Positions 1 through 8,742 of a DNA stretch of 64,000 bases are shown here, one piece after another. Numbering within the stretch: position 1 is the stretch's first letter; each line of letters begins with the position of its first letter. The notes under the pieces are model-generated. The model was not told where the DNA came from and did no database searches. It was given only the letters and a program-made list of their open reading frames with translations. The translations under genes were made by a program, and so were the position numbers. The stretch is from Wenzhouxiangella sp. XN79A (lineage in GTDB: Bacteria > Pseudomonadota > Gammaproteobacteria > Xanthomonadales > Wenzhouxiangellaceae), in contig NZ_JAAWWS010000136.1 of assembly GCF_012272825.1 (NCBI RefSeq), positions 1-64,000 of the forward strand. The letters run 5' to 3'.

Positions 1-4
1 TTGT

Positions 5-493
5 AAAAAAGCCCTTTTGGGTACTTTTGTGGCGATTGACAAAAGTACCTCGCCAGAAAGCGGGCGAAGCCCGCGTGGCGAAACGCTTGTAGCCCCGGGA
101 AGCAACAACCGAAAGGCGCGCAAATCACCGAACGCAAGATATCCGCCCACCGAAGGGCCGTTCACCGAACCAAGCCGCAACCAACCATCCGGCTTCGCCA
201 AGCGTTCAGAAACCTCTGTACCCGGCAAGCCCTTCCCACTCCACGGCACTGCGCGATTCTTCGCGCCACGACCGTCACCGGAGGGCAAACTCCGACAGGT
301 CGCGCGCTTGAAAAAACCCCCTTCGGGTACGTTTGTGGCCATCGACAGAAGCGCGTCGCCGGAAAGCGGGCAAAACCCGCGTGGCGAAACGCTTGCAGCC
401 CCGGGAAGCAACAACCGAAAGGCGAGCGGAACACCAGCAGCAAGACACCCGCCCACCGAGGGGCTTTCCGCCGATCGAAGCCAGGAACAACCA
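5..493. repeat. Pair of ~185-bp imperfect direct repeats in a gene-free stretch
   Basis: Positions about 5-190 and 309-493 align with an offset of roughly 304 bases. The best conserved block (about 60-118 and 366-422) contains a GCGGG...CCCGC stem and the shared string CCCCGGGAAGCAACAACCGA. Copy 1 has a perfect 11-bp inverted repeat at 20-30/39-49 with an 8-base loop; this stem has decayed in copy 2. No credible gene lies in 1-591: the open frames here have no family resemblance and are by-products of high GC. More copies may lie left of the window edge. It looks like an extragenic repeat family. Confidence 0.75.
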
Positions 494-540
494 TCCCCCG
501 ATACACACAGCAATCCGACCACCCCCACAGCCACAACAAG

Positions 541-565
541 AAAGCCCGACACGAAGTCGGGCTTT
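541..565 (-). terminator. Rho-independent terminator of the csgG-like pair
   Basis: A 10-bp perfect stem (541-550 with 556-565, loop ACGAA) lies about 25 bases past the stop of the minus-strand CsgG-like gene. Read on the minus strand, the stem ends in GGGCTTT and continues TCTTGTTG, a T-rich tail as expected for an intrinsic terminator. Confidence 0.8.
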
Positions 566-591
566 CCGTGGTCGGCCGGTCGAACCGGGAC

Positions 592-1596
592 CTATTGCAC
601 TTCGAGTGTGAACTGCTCCGACACCCAGCCTTCCTGGCCATCCGATGTGCGGACGTTGATCCAGCCGCTGTTGCGGCCCAACACGTCGACGATGTCTCCG
701 GAGGCCAGCGAGAACACCACCGGGTTCGTGGTGCCGGGGCCCTGGCGGACGTTCAGCGAGGTGGCGGTGATGACGACCCGCTCTCCGGTGGTTGTTGCTG
801 CGGCTTTGCCGCCGCCGGTTGAAAATGCATTGCCGGTTGCGTCGTAGCGCATCATCGATTCCGGCGTCACCGAGATCACGTAGTCGACCGCGGCGCCGAT
901 GACCTGGCGCAGGGCCTTTTCGCGTGGCGTGTTCTTCCATGACGACAACGAGCCACCGAGCGCGTAGCTGCCGGTGTATCCGGCCAGTGCGCCACCGAGG
1001 TTGAAGTCGCGGGCTTCGCCTTCGACGCTGGTCGCGGCCAGAACGCGGCTGGTCGTCGCATCGATCACACGCAGGTCGATGGCCATGTGGGCCGAGCGGG
1101 ACCCGCCGGCCAGTGCGCCGAGGACGCGGCCGACATCGCCGCCTCCGATCCGACCCTGGGTGCCGCCGGAATCGGCCGCGAATTCGGTCACGGCGGCCAC
1201 GATCAGTAGCTCGGCGCCCTCGATCTCGCCGATCGCCGCGGCGGTATCGGAGCGGATCCGACCGGACGCGCCGAGATCCTGCTCATCGAGCACCGAGTCC
1301 AATGCGTCGCGTTCCAGCACGATGAATCGGCCCGAGTTGACCAGCGCGGTGGTCAGCATGTCGGCCATGCCGTCGCCGATCGACGGGCTGTACCAGTTCT
1401 GTGAATCGGCGGTCTTGTTCTCGAACCGGGCCACGGCGATGCGGGCTCTCGGTCCGTTGTACGGCTCGGCCTGGACATCGGCCATGCTGCGTCCGGAGCT
1501 GTCGCGGACGTTGGTCGTGGTCCCGGTGGTCGGGCAGCCGGTCAGCAGCAGGGCGGCCAGCGCGCCTGCCGCCGCGGTTCGGATGAAGGTCTTCAT
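592..1596 (-). CDS. CsgG/HfaB-family lipoprotein with C-terminal SH3 domain
   Basis: 334 aa. The N-terminus is a lipoprotein signal with lipobox LLTG-C, giving a lipidated Cys21, so the product is probably outer-membrane attached. Residues about 50-255 match the CsgG fold (ARIAVARFENKTADSQ near the start). CsgG itself is the curli secretion channel, but many homologues have unknown roles. Residues about 270-334 form a bacterial SH3 domain (LNVRQGPG and GWINVR motifs), usually a wall- or peptide-binding module. It lies 36 bases downstream of a close paralogue and shares its promoter. No curli subunit genes are nearby, so a curli role is not supported. Confidence 0.8.
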   Translation of the reverse strand: MKTFIRTAAAGALAALLLTGCPTTGTTTNVRDSSGRSMADVQAEPYNGPRARIAVARFENKTADSQNWYSPSIGDGMADMLTTALVNSGRFIVLERDALDSVLDEQDLGASGRIRSDTAAAIGEIEGAELLIVAAVTEFAADSGGTQGRIGGGDVGRVLGALAGGSRSAHMAIDLRVIDATTSRVLAATSVEGEARDFNLGGALAGYTGSYALGGSLSSWKNTPREKALRQVIGAAVDYVISVTPESMMRYDATGNAFSTGGGKAAATTTGERVVITATSLNVRQGPGTTNPVVFSLASGDIVDVLGRNSGWINVRTSDGQEGWVSEQFTLEVQ

Positions 1597-1632
1597 GGTC
1601 GTTGTGTTCTCTGTTGGTTTCGCGGAATGCCT

Positions 1633-2640
1633 CTACTGGACGTCGAGCGTGTCTCCGGCCTGGACCCAACCGGTGCGACCCTGGTCGTCGCGGACCTGGA
1701 TCCAGTCGCCGGCCCGGATCGCCGCCTCGACCACGGCGCCGGAGCTCAGCGAGAACGCCACCGCGCTCGACGCGTTCGGGCCCTGGTGTGCATCGGCGGA
1801 CGTGGCCGTGATCACGACGCGGTCGCCGCCGCTGGAGGCAGCCGGAGCAGCACCGCCGCCCGAGTGGGAGCGGCCGCTGGCGTCGTAGCGCAGCATCTGC
1901 GGCGGGGTGACCGAAATCACGTAATCGACGGCCGCCTCGATGACCTGGCGCAGCGCCTTCTCGCGGGGCGTGTTCTTCCAGCCCGACAGCGACCCGCCGA
2001 GGGCATAGCTGCCGGTGTAGCCGCCCAGCGCGCCGCCGAGGTTGAAGTCCTTGGCCTCGCCCTCGACGCTGGTTGCGGCCAGCACCCGGCTGGTGGTCGC
2101 ATCGACCACGCGCAGATCGATGGCCATATGGGCCGAGCGCGAACCGCCGGCGATCGCACCGAAAGCGCGGCCGAGCCGGTTGCCGCCGAGGCTGCCGGAG
2201 GTGCCCCCGGAGTTGCCGTCGAATTCGGTGACCGCGGCGACGATGAGCAGTTCGGCCCCTTCGATTTCGCCGATCGCGGCAGCGGTGTCGGAACGGATGC
2301 GGCCCGAAGCGCCGAGATCCTGCTCGGTCAGTACGGTGTCCAGGCTTTCGCGCTCCAGCACGATGTAGCGGCCGGAATTGACCAGTGCGGTGGTCAGCAT
2401 GTCGGCCATGCCGTCGCCGATCGACGGGCTGTACCAGTCCTGGGAGTCGGCGGTCTTGTTGTCGAACCGGGCCACCGCGATGCGCGCCTTCGGGCCGTTG
2501 TAGGCGTCGGCCTGGGCCTCGGCAATGCTGCGGTTGGAGCCATCCCGAACGCGCACGGTGGTCCCGGCCTGCGCAAAGGCTTCGCCGAGCATGGCGGTGA
2601 GGGCCAGGCCGATGATCAGGCTGGAAATCCAGTGTTTCAT
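1633..2640 (-). CDS. CsgG/HfaB-family secreted protein, paralogue, SH3 tail
   Basis: 335 aa, tandem paralogue of the downstream gene. The CsgG cores share long identical stretches such as SIGDGMADMLTTALVNSGR, and both end in an SH3-like domain (about 275-335). The N-terminus differs: residues 1-23 look like an ordinary signal peptide ending AFA-Q, with no lipobox Cys. One copy is therefore predicted lipidated and the other soluble in the periplasm or secreted. It is the first gene of the two-gene operon. The CsgG-like assignment rests on the ARIAVARFDNKTADS region and overall architecture; function is unknown. Confidence 0.8.
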   Translation of the reverse strand: MKHWISSLIIGLALTAMLGEAFAQAGTTVRVRDGSNRSIAEAQADAYNGPKARIAVARFDNKTADSQDWYSPSIGDGMADMLTTALVNSGRYIVLERESLDTVLTEQDLGASGRIRSDTAAAIGEIEGAELLIVAAVTEFDGNSGGTSGSLGGNRLGRAFGAIAGGSRSAHMAIDLRVVDATTSRVLAATSVEGEAKDFNLGGALGGYTGSYALGGSLSGWKNTPREKALRQVIEAAVDYVISVTPPQMLRYDASGRSHSGGGAAPAASSGGDRVVITATSADAHQGPNASSAVAFSLSSGAVVEAAIRAGDWIQVRDDQGRTGWVQAGDTLDVQ

Positions 2641-2678
2641 GTGAGCTCCCGAAAGGTTCGAATGTAGGAATGCGATTG

Positions 2679-2708
2679 GTTATAGCCGCTCATCGCGACC
2701 TCATGCAA
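2679..2708 (-). promoter_or_regulatory. Sigma-70-type promoter for the csgG-like pair
   Basis: On the minus strand, TTGCAT (2708-2703) is separated by 18 bases from TATAAC (2684-2679), about 40 bases before the start codon at 2640. Both hexamers match four or five of the six consensus positions. Predicted only. Confidence 0.55.
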
Positions 2709-2781
2709 CCTGTATACGCAAACCCGCGTGGAAAACAGCCATGCTCGGGCGTCGACGGTGGCGCCGGCGGGGCGGACCCGT

Positions 2782-4137
2782 TCAGCCGATCGCCGCGCGG
2801 ATCGGTCGACCGATCGCGTGGTGTTCGAACCCCATCGCGGCCAGCTCGGACGGATCGTAGATGTTGCGTCCGTCGAAGATGACCGGATGGATCAGGCCGG
2901 CCTTGATGCGCTCGAAATCCGGGCTCCAGAACGCCTTCCACTCGGTGACCACGACCAGGCCGTCGGCGCCGTCGATCGCGTCGTAGGGGTCGTCGACCAG
3001 CACCAGGTCGTCGCGTTCGCCGTAGGCGGCCCGGATCGCTTCCATCGCCTTCGGGTCGTGGGCGCGGACGCTGGCCCCGGCGTCCCACAGCGCTTCGATC
3101 AGCACCCGTGCCGGGGCCTCGCGGATGTCGTCGGTCTCCGGCTTGAAGGCCAGGCCCCAGATCGCGAAGCTGCGGCCCGACAGCGCCTGGCCCGGACTCG
3201 ATTCGCGGTCAGTGCCGAAGCGATTCACGATCTTTTCGTGCAGGCGGTGTTTCTGGTCTCGATTCACCGCTTCGACGGCCTCCAGAATGCGGGCCGGGCG
3301 GCCGTGGTCGCTGGCGGTGCGGGCCAGTGCGCGGATGTCCTTCGGGAAGCAGGAGCCGCCGAAGCCGACGCCGGGGTAGATGAAGTGATAGCCGATCCGG
3401 GGGTCGGAGCCGATGCCGTTGCGGACCCGCTCGATATCGGCGCCGACCTCTTCGGCCAGGTTGGCCAGCTCGTTCATGAACGAGATCTTGGTCGCCAGCA
3501 TCGCGTTGGCCGCGTACTTGGTCAGCTCGGCCGAGGCGATGTCCATCGAAATGATCTTCTCGTGGTTGCGGTTGAACGGCGCGTAGAGGTGACGCAGCTG
3601 CTGCTCGGACCGCTCGTCGGCCACGCCGATGATGATCCGGTCGGGGGCCATGAAATCCTTGACCGCCGCACCTTCCTTGAGGAATTCGGGATTCGAGGCC
3701 ACCCGCGGTTCCAGGCCGTCGCCGGTGGTCTCGCGGATGGCCTCGCGCACCCTGGCCGCGGTGCCGACCGGGACCGTCGACTTGGTCACCACCAGCTGCT
3801 CTTCGGTCAGGACGCGACCGATCTGGCGGGCCACGGCCAGCACGGCGCGGAGATCGGCCGAGCCGTCTTCGTCGGACGGGGTGCCCACGGCGATGAACAC
3901 GACCTCGCCGTGGCGGGTCGCCGCGTCGGCGTCGGTGGTGAAGGCCAGCCGGCCGGCGGCGTGATTGCGCTTGACCAGGGCTTCGAGGCCGGGTTCGTAG
4001 ATCGGGATCTCGCCGCGTTCGAGGCGCTCGACCTTGTCGGCGTCGATGTCCATGCAGACCACGTGGTTGCCGACTTCCGCCAGGCAGGCCCCGGTGACGA
4101 GGCCGACGTATCCGGTGCCGAAGATGCTGACGCGCAT
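2782..4137 (-). CDS. ugd: UDP-glucose 6-dehydrogenase
   Basis: 451 aa, the usual length. It oxidises UDP-glucose to UDP-glucuronate with two NAD+, supplying uronic acid for surface polysaccharide or lipid A modification. The N-terminal Rossmann motif [10 protein letters not shown] is at residues 7-16. TKSTVPVGT (118-126) and [10 protein letters not shown] (147-156) are family signatures. The conserved Lys is K207 in ELTKYAAN, and the catalytic Cys263 sits in [10 protein letters not shown]. Neighbours on both sides are unrelated, and no polysaccharide cluster is visible. Confidence 0.95.
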   Translation of the reverse strand: MRVSIFGTGYVGLVTGACLAEVGNHVVCMDIDADKVERLERGEIPIYEPGLEALVKRNHAAGRLAFTTDADAATRHGEVVFIAVGTPSDEDGSADLRAVLAVARQIGRVLTEEQLVVTKSTVPVGTAARVREAIRETTGDGLEPRVASNPEFLKEGAAVKDFMAPDRIIIGVADERSEQQLRHLYAPFNRNHEKIISMDIASAELTKYAANAMLATKISFMNELANLAEEVGADIERVRNGIGSDPRIGYHFIYPGVGFGGSCFPKDIRALARTASDHGRPARILEAVEAVNRDQKHRLHEKIVNRFGTDRESSPGQALSGRSFAIWGLAFKPETDDIREAPARVLIEALWDAGASVRAHDPKAMEAIRAAYGERDDLVLVDDPYDAIDGADGLVVVTEWKAFWSPDFERIKAGLIHPVIFDGRNIYDPSELAAMGFEHHAIGRPIRAAIG

Positions 4138-4208
4138 GGGATCTCCTGGAACGACGAAGGGTGACGACGACCGCGGAAGCTCGATGCCGCGGGTTGCGGG
4201 CTCACGAA

Positions 4209-4239
4209 GCCGCCGGACCCGCGGAGCGGGCCCGGCGGC
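4209..4239 (-). terminator. Probable terminator after the 2-oxoacid dehydrogenase operon
   Basis: A 14-bp stem with one mismatch (4209-4222 with 4226-4239, loop GGA) lies just past the E2 stop on the minus strand, in the 108-base gap before ugd. The tail is only weakly T-rich (CTTCGTGAG), so termination strength is uncertain. Confidence 0.45.
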
Positions 4240-4245
4240 GCTCGA

Positions 4246-5535
4246 TCAATCGGCGCGCTGAAGATCCTCGATCATGGCCTTGAGGAACCTTGCCGCTTCG
4301 CCGCCGGTGCAGACCCGGTGGTCGAAGGTCAGCGACAGCGGAATCATGCGGTGCGCTTCCATGCCGCCGAGCACCGGGACCACTTCGTGGCGCAACACGC
4401 CGGCAGCGACGATGGCGACGCACGGCGGGTTGATGATCGGTGTCGCGTAGCGTCCGGCGAACACGCCGAAGTTCGACAGCATGATCGTGTAGTCCTTCAG
4501 GTCCTCCGGAGGAATCGAACGGTTCTTTGCATTGTCGCGCAAGCGGTTGATTTCGCTACGAAGCCCCTGGTGATCCGAGGCGTGGACGTCGCGCAGTCGG
4601 GCCACGAACAGGCCGTCCGGGGTGTCGACGGCCATACCGACGTGCATGCCCTTGTGGACCATCCGCACGTTCTGTTCGTCGTCGTACCAGGCGTTCAACC
4701 CCGGCTCGGCCCGGGCGCCGGCCCACAGCGAGCGCAGCAGCCGGACGGTGATGTCCTCGCCCGGACGCCAGGCGTGGATGTCGGCGTCGTCCATGATCGT
4801 GGTCGGCACGACCCGCTTGTGCGATTCGCTCATTACCCGGGCCATGGTCCGGCGGGTGCCGCGGACCGGCTCCCAGTCGCCGCTGGGTGCGGCCGGCGGT
4901 GAGGCCGGTGCCGGGGCCGGTGCCGGGGCCGGCGAGGGCGCCGGAGCGGAAGCCGGGGCGGGCGCAGCCGCCGCGGTCTCCCGGGTCGGGCCGCCTTCGG
5001 CGACCTTGCGCACGTCGTTCGACGTGACCACGCCGTCCGGGCCGGTCGGTTCGACGTCGGCGAGATTCACCTTCAGCTTGCGCGCCAGCGCGCGGACCGC
5101 GGGCGTGACCTTGACGCCGCCGACGGTGGAATGGCTCTGGCGGACGACTTCATCGGAGGTCGTCACGTTGCCGACCACGGTGCCGGAGTCGGCCCGTTCC
5201 TCGCCGTCGGCCTGGCCGGCGTCGTCGGGCGCCGGTTCGGTGGCGGGGACATCTTCGGTGGCGGGGACGTCTTCGGTGGCCGGAACTTCGCCGCCGCCCT
5301 CGCCGGTGTCGAAATCGACCAGCGGGGCGCCGGTCTTGATCACGTCGCCGGCCTGGCCGTAGAACTTCGCGACCTTGCCGGTGTAGGGGGAGGGCACTTC
5401 GACCACCGCCTTGGCGGTTTCCATGGAGACAATGGGGTCGTCGACCTTGACCTCGTCACCCTCGGCGACGAGCCATTCGACGATCTCGGCGTCCGGCAGG
5501 CCTTCGCCGAGGTCGGGCAGATTGAACGTCTTCAT
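4246..5535 (-). CDS. 2-oxoacid dehydrogenase E2 acyltransferase (branched-chain type)
   Basis: 429 aa. The N-terminal lipoyl domain (1-75) carries the lipoylated Lys42 in SMETAKAVVEVP. An Ala/Pro-rich flexible linker follows, with three tandem VPATE(D/P) units near 90-110. The peripheral-subunit-binding domain is at about 143-180 (VTPAVRALARKLKVNL), then another Ala/Pro linker and the acyltransferase core (about 222-429). The catalytic His406 is present, but the classical H-x-x-x-D-G motif reads HRVCTG: the Asp position is Thr410. It follows E1 beta directly and completes the set except for E3 (lipoamide dehydrogenase), which is not in the window. Branched-chain specificity is likely from family resemblance; a pyruvate-type substrate cannot be excluded. 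Confidence 0.87.
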   Translation of the reverse strand: MKTFNLPDLGEGLPDAEIVEWLVAEGDEVKVDDPIVSMETAKAVVEVPSPYTGKVAKFYGQAGDVIKTGAPLVDFDTGEGGGEVPATEDVPATEDVPATEPAPDDAGQADGEERADSGTVVGNVTTSDEVVRQSHSTVGGVKVTPAVRALARKLKVNLADVEPTGPDGVVTSNDVRKVAEGGPTRETAAAAPAPASAPAPSPAPAPAPAPASPPAAPSGDWEPVRGTRRTMARVMSESHKRVVPTTIMDDADIHAWRPGEDITVRLLRSLWAGARAEPGLNAWYDDEQNVRMVHKGMHVGMAVDTPDGLFVARLRDVHASDHQGLRSEINRLRDNAKNRSIPPEDLKDYTIMLSNFGVFAGRYATPIINPPCVAIVAAGVLRHEVVPVLGGMEAHRMIPLSLTFDHRVCTGGEAARFLKAMIEDLQRAD

Positions 5536-6512
5536 GCGTACTCCAGCGTTTCCTTGGCCGCGTGCACGATCCGCTCCGTGCTCGGCATGTAGTTCATTTC
5601 ACTTCGATACAGCGGCATGACGGTGTCGTAGCCGGTCACGCGCTTGACCGGCGCGACCAGGTGCAGGATGCCGGCATCGGCCAACCCGGCGGCGATCTCT
5701 GCACCGACACCGCAGTGCTTCGGTGCCTCGTGGACGATCACGCAGCGGCCGGTCTTCTCGACCGACTCGAGGATCGTCTCCATGTCGATCGGCGCGACCG
5801 TGGCCACGTCGATGACCTCGGCGCTGACGCCCTGCTGCTCGAGCTCGAGCGCCGCTTCCATGGTCTCCTTGACCATCGCACCCCAGGTGACCAGCGTGAC
5901 GTCGGTGCCGTCGCGCAGCACGAAGCAGACGTCCAGCGGCAACTCCTCGCCGTTGTCCTCGACCTCCTCGCGCTGCCAGCGGTAGATGCGCTTGGGCTCG
6001 AGGAACACGACCGGGTCCGGGTCGCGGATCGCGGCGAGCAGCAGGCCGTAGGCGCGGCTCGGCGACGACGGGATCACGGTCCGCACGCCCGGGAAATGCG
6101 CCCAGGTGGCCTCGTTGCTGTCGGAATGGTGCTCCGGGGCGTGGATGCCGCCGCCCCACGGGGCGCGGAACACGGCCGGGCAGCTCATCCGACCGCGGGT
6201 GCGGTGACGCAGGCGCGCGGCGTGGTTGACGATGTGGTCGACCATCGGGTACATGAAGCCCTCGAACTGGGCCTCGACGACCGGCTTCATGCCCTGTGCG
6301 GCCATGCCGACGGCCATCCCGGCGATCATGACTTCGGCCAGCGGCGTATCGATCACGCGCTCATCGCCGAACCGGGCGTTCAGACCGGCGGTCGCGCGGA
6401 ACACGCCGCCGTTGACCCCGACGTCCTCGCCCATGACGACAACGGTGGGGTCCTGCTCCATTTCGTGGGCCAGCGCAAGGGTGACCGCTTCGACCAGAGT
6501 GATCTCGGCCAT
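5532..6512 (-). CDS. 2-oxoacid dehydrogenase E1 component, beta subunit
   Basis: 326 aa from the start MAEITLVEA. The frame stays open well upstream, but this ATG overlaps the E1 alpha stop as TGATG, typical of coupled translation. It is a transketolase-like pyrimidine-binding domain plus a transketolase C-terminal domain: VVVMGEDVGVNGGVF near residues 24-38, DTPLAEVMIAGMAVGMA near 62-78, and YDTVMPLYRSEMNYMPS at the C-terminus. It pairs with E1 alpha to decarboxylate 2-oxoacids with thiamine diphosphate. Its stop overlaps the E2 start by 4 bases, so all three subunits are co-translated. Confidence 0.92.
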   Translation of the reverse strand: MAEITLVEAVTLALAHEMEQDPTVVVMGEDVGVNGGVFRATAGLNARFGDERVIDTPLAEVMIAGMAVGMAAQGMKPVVEAQFEGFMYPMVDHIVNHAARLRHRTRGRMSCPAVFRAPWGGGIHAPEHHSDSNEATWAHFPGVRTVIPSSPSRAYGLLLAAIRDPDPVVFLEPKRIYRWQREEVEDNGEELPLDVCFVLRDGTDVTLVTWGAMVKETMEAALELEQQGVSAEVIDVATVAPIDMETILESVEKTGRCVIVHEAPKHCGVGAEIAAGLADAGILHLVAPVKRVTGYDTVMPLYRSEMNYMPSTERIVHAAKETLEYA

Positions 6513-7612
6513 CAGTGGTGCCCTCCCTTGTGCGGGAAGCGCCGCGCGATCTCGCGCTGCTCTTCGAGGTGGTGGGGAAGATTCTTGAACATGTAGGCGA
6601 ACATCGCGTCGATCGGCTGCGGGTCGTTGGTCACCCGGTCGAGGTATTCGTCCACCGCGCCCTGGACGCGTTCTGCGCACTCGCCGAGCAGCTCCTCTTC
6701 CTTGACCTGGTCCCAGGCGCCCTGGTCCACCAGGTAACTGCGCAGGCGCAGCAGCGGTTCGTGCTTCCAGGCCGTGTCGACTTCGTCCTGCTCGCGATAG
6801 CGGCGGGCGTCGTCTGCGGTGGTGTGGTCGGACAGGCGGTAGGTCATCATTTCGATGACCGAAGCGCCGCGGCCTTCGCGGGCGGCGGCAATGGCCTTGT
6901 CCATGGCCCAGCGCGCGGCGATCAGGTCGTTGCCGTCGACCTGGACCGACGGCAGGCCGCCGGCGATGCCCTTCTGGGCCAGCGTCCTGGCGTTGTTCTG
7001 CTTGTCGCGCGGCACCGAAATGGCCCACTGATTGTTGACGATGACCAGGACCAGCGGCAGCTTGTAGGCACTGGCGGCGTTGATCGCTTCGAGGAAATCG
7101 CCCTTCGATGAGCCGCCGTCGCCGACCACGGAGACCGCGACGCGCGGTTGGCCGTGCAGCTTGTAGGCCATCGCCGCGCCGGCGGCGTGCAGGCACTGGG
7201 TCGCGATCGGCACGCACCAGGGGAAGTCGTGTTTCGGCCCGGCGAAGTCGTTGCCGCGCTCGTCGCCGCCCCAGTACATCAGGACATCCGACATCTTCAC
7301 CCCGCGGTAGAACTGGGCCGCGTACTCACGGTACATCGGCGCGAAGCAGTCTTCCTCGCGCATCGCCGAGCCGATCGCCACGTGGGCGGCTTCGTGGCCG
7401 AGGCAGGAGGCGTAGGTGCCGAGCTTGCCGGTGCGCTGCAGCGCCACGGCCTTCTTGTCGAAGACCCGGGTCAGGGTCATGAGCTTGTACAGGCTGACCA
7501 GCTGCTTGACGTCGCGCGCCAGCGCCGGCACCTGGACACCGTCGACCAGCCGTCCCTCGGGATCGAGGAAGCGGAAATAGTCGACCTTGAACGAGGCGAT
7601 GGTTGCCGCCAT
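6512..7612 (-). CDS. 2-oxoacid dehydrogenase E1 component, alpha subunit
   Basis: 366 aa from ATG at 7612, chosen because GAGG lies 6 bases upstream; another in-frame ATG four codons earlier (7624) lacks this. The thiamine diphosphate site is visible as [10 protein letters not shown] followed about 20 residues later by [10 protein letters not shown]. The [21 protein letters not shown] region ([16 protein letters not shown]) is the phosphorylation-loop equivalent of branched-chain E1 alpha. It is the first gene of the E1 alpha-E1 beta-E2 operon, whose product feeds acyl-CoAs, including branched starters, into lipid synthesis. Divergent to tryptophan dioxygenase. Confidence 0.92.
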   Translation of the reverse strand: MAATIASFKVDYFRFLDPEGRLVDGVQVPALARDVKQLVSLYKLMTLTRVFDKKAVALQRTGKLGTYASCLGHEAAHVAIGSAMREEDCFAPMYREYAAQFYRGVKMSDVLMYWGGDERGNDFAGPKHDFPWCVPIATQCLHAAGAAMAYKLHGQPRVAVSVVGDGGSSKGDFLEAINAASAYKLPLVLVIVNNQWAISVPRDKQNNARTLAQKGIAGGLPSVQVDGNDLIAARWAMDKAIAAAREGRGASVIEMMTYRLSDHTTADDARRYREQDEVDTAWKHEPLLRLRSYLVDQGAWDQVKEEELLGECAERVQGAVDEYLDRVTNDPQPIDAMFAYMFKNLPHHLEEQREIARRFPHKGGHH

Positions 7613-7710
7613 GAGAAACCTCATTGTCTACGGGATGGGTTCGTTCGTCGGCCGGGGCCCGGGCGTCTTGCCGCGCCTTCATCGTGGAGCCCTGCCGAGG
7701 CAAGCCCGGC

Positions 7711-7716
7711 ATTATA
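7711..7716 (-). promoter_or_regulatory. -10 box of the 2-oxoacid dehydrogenase operon
   Basis: A perfect TATAAT is read on the minus strand, about 100 bases before the E1 alpha start. No good -35 hexamer is seen at 16-18 bases, so an activator or extended contact may be needed. Confidence 0.45.
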
Positions 7717-7737
7717 CCCGCGGTCGAAAGGGGGCGT

Positions 7738-7743
7738 TACACT
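7738..7743 (+). promoter_or_regulatory. Candidate -10 box for tryptophan dioxygenase
   Basis: TACACT on the plus strand, 33 bases before the start codon at 7776, inside the 163-base divergent intergenic region. The -35 is not recognisable. Weak prediction. Confidence 0.35.
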
Positions 7744-7775
7744 GCCGGCCGGACCGAGAATCGACGAGGGAGCCG

Positions 7776-8633
7776 ATGGCTCACGACGACCCGCGACCCA
7801 ACCGGCGCGAGCTGGAAGAGGGCATCCACACCGACCTGGCCGACCGCCTGGACTACCAGGGTTACCTGGCGCTGGACCGTGTGCTCGACGCCCAGGTTCC
7901 GCTCAGCGATCCGCCGCACCACGACGAGCTGCTGTTCATCATCCAGCACCAGACCGCCGAGCTGTGGTTCAAGCTGATCATCCACGAGCTGAAGGCCGCG
8001 ATCCGCCACCTCGAGGCCGATGATCCGTCGCCGTGCCTCAAGATCCTGGCGCGGGTGAAGATGATCCAGCAGCAGCTGTTCGACCAGTGGGCCGTGCTCG
8101 AGACGCTGACGCCCAGCGAGTATGTCCAGTTCCGAAGCGTGCTGGGGACCTCGTCCGGGTTCCAGTCGTTCCAGTACCGGACCGTGGAATTCCTGCTCGG
8201 CAACAAGAACGCCGACCTGGTCCGGGTCTTCGACCATCAACCGGCGGTGCGCGACGAACTCGAGGCGGTGCTCGCCGCGCCGTCGCTGTACGACGCGTTC
8301 ATCCGCTACCTGGCCCGCCAGGGGCTCGACGTGCCGGCCGACCGGGTCGAGCGCGACTTCGCCGAGCCGCACGAGTTCAGCGATGAGCTGGTCGAGGTGC
8401 TGGTCGGTATCTACCGCGATACCGCCCGGTGGTGGACCGAGTACGCCCTGTGCGAGCGCCTGATCGACGTCGAGGAGTCGTTCCAGCTCTGGCGCTACCG
8501 GCACCTCAAGACCGTCGAGCGGGTCATCGGCCACAAGACCGGCACCGGCGGGTCCAGCGGCGTCGGGTTTCTCGAGCGCGCGCTGAAACTCCGCTTCTTC
8601 CCCGAGCTGATCGAAGTCCGCACCCGGCTGTAG
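7776..8633 (+). CDS. kynA: Tryptophan 2,3-dioxygenase
   Basis: 285 aa from ATG at 7776, preceded by GAGGGAG. This haem enzyme converts L-tryptophan and O2 to N-formylkynurenine, the first step of the kynurenine pathway. The active-site His58 lies in [12 protein letters not shown]. Substrate-binding residues fall in [17 protein letters not shown], and the haem ligand is probably His243 in [16 protein letters not shown]. The GTGGSSG loop near the C-terminus closes the active site. Length and motifs match the Xanthomonas-type bacterial enzyme. Other kynurenine genes are not in the window. Confidence 0.96.
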   Translation: MAHDDPRPNRRELEEGIHTDLADRLDYQGYLALDRVLDAQVPLSDPPHHDELLFIIQHQTAELWFKLIIHELKAAIRHLEADDPSPCLKILARVKMIQQQLFDQWAVLETLTPSEYVQFRSVLGTSSGFQSFQYRTVEFLLGNKNADLVRVFDHQPAVRDELEAVLAAPSLYDAFIRYLARQGLDVPADRVERDFAEPHEFSDELVEVLVGIYRDTARWWTEYALCERLIDVEESFQLWRYRHLKTVERVIGHKTGTGGSSGVGFLERALKLRFFPELIEVRTRL

Positions 8634-8656
8634 CCCGGCGCAGCGTCCCCGGCGAG

Positions 8657-8686
8657 TTGGGTGGGCCGATGCGGCTGTGCAATAAT
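8657..8686 (+). promoter_or_regulatory. Sigma-70-type promoter for the penicillin acylase family gene
   Basis: TTGGGT (8657-8662), an 18-base spacer, then AATAAT (8681-8686); a start near 8693 would leave a 50-base leader before the ATG at 8743. Confidence 0.45.
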
Positions 8687-8742
8687 CGACGGGCGTCGGG
8701 CGCTTTTCGTCCGGCCTTCAATCAGAACAACGGGGTAGATCC

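Noticed and set aside
17-847. 276-residue plus-strand open frame across the left repeats
   Set aside because: It translates the direct repeats themselves and runs into the antisense of the CsgG-like gene, with no ribosome-binding site or family match.
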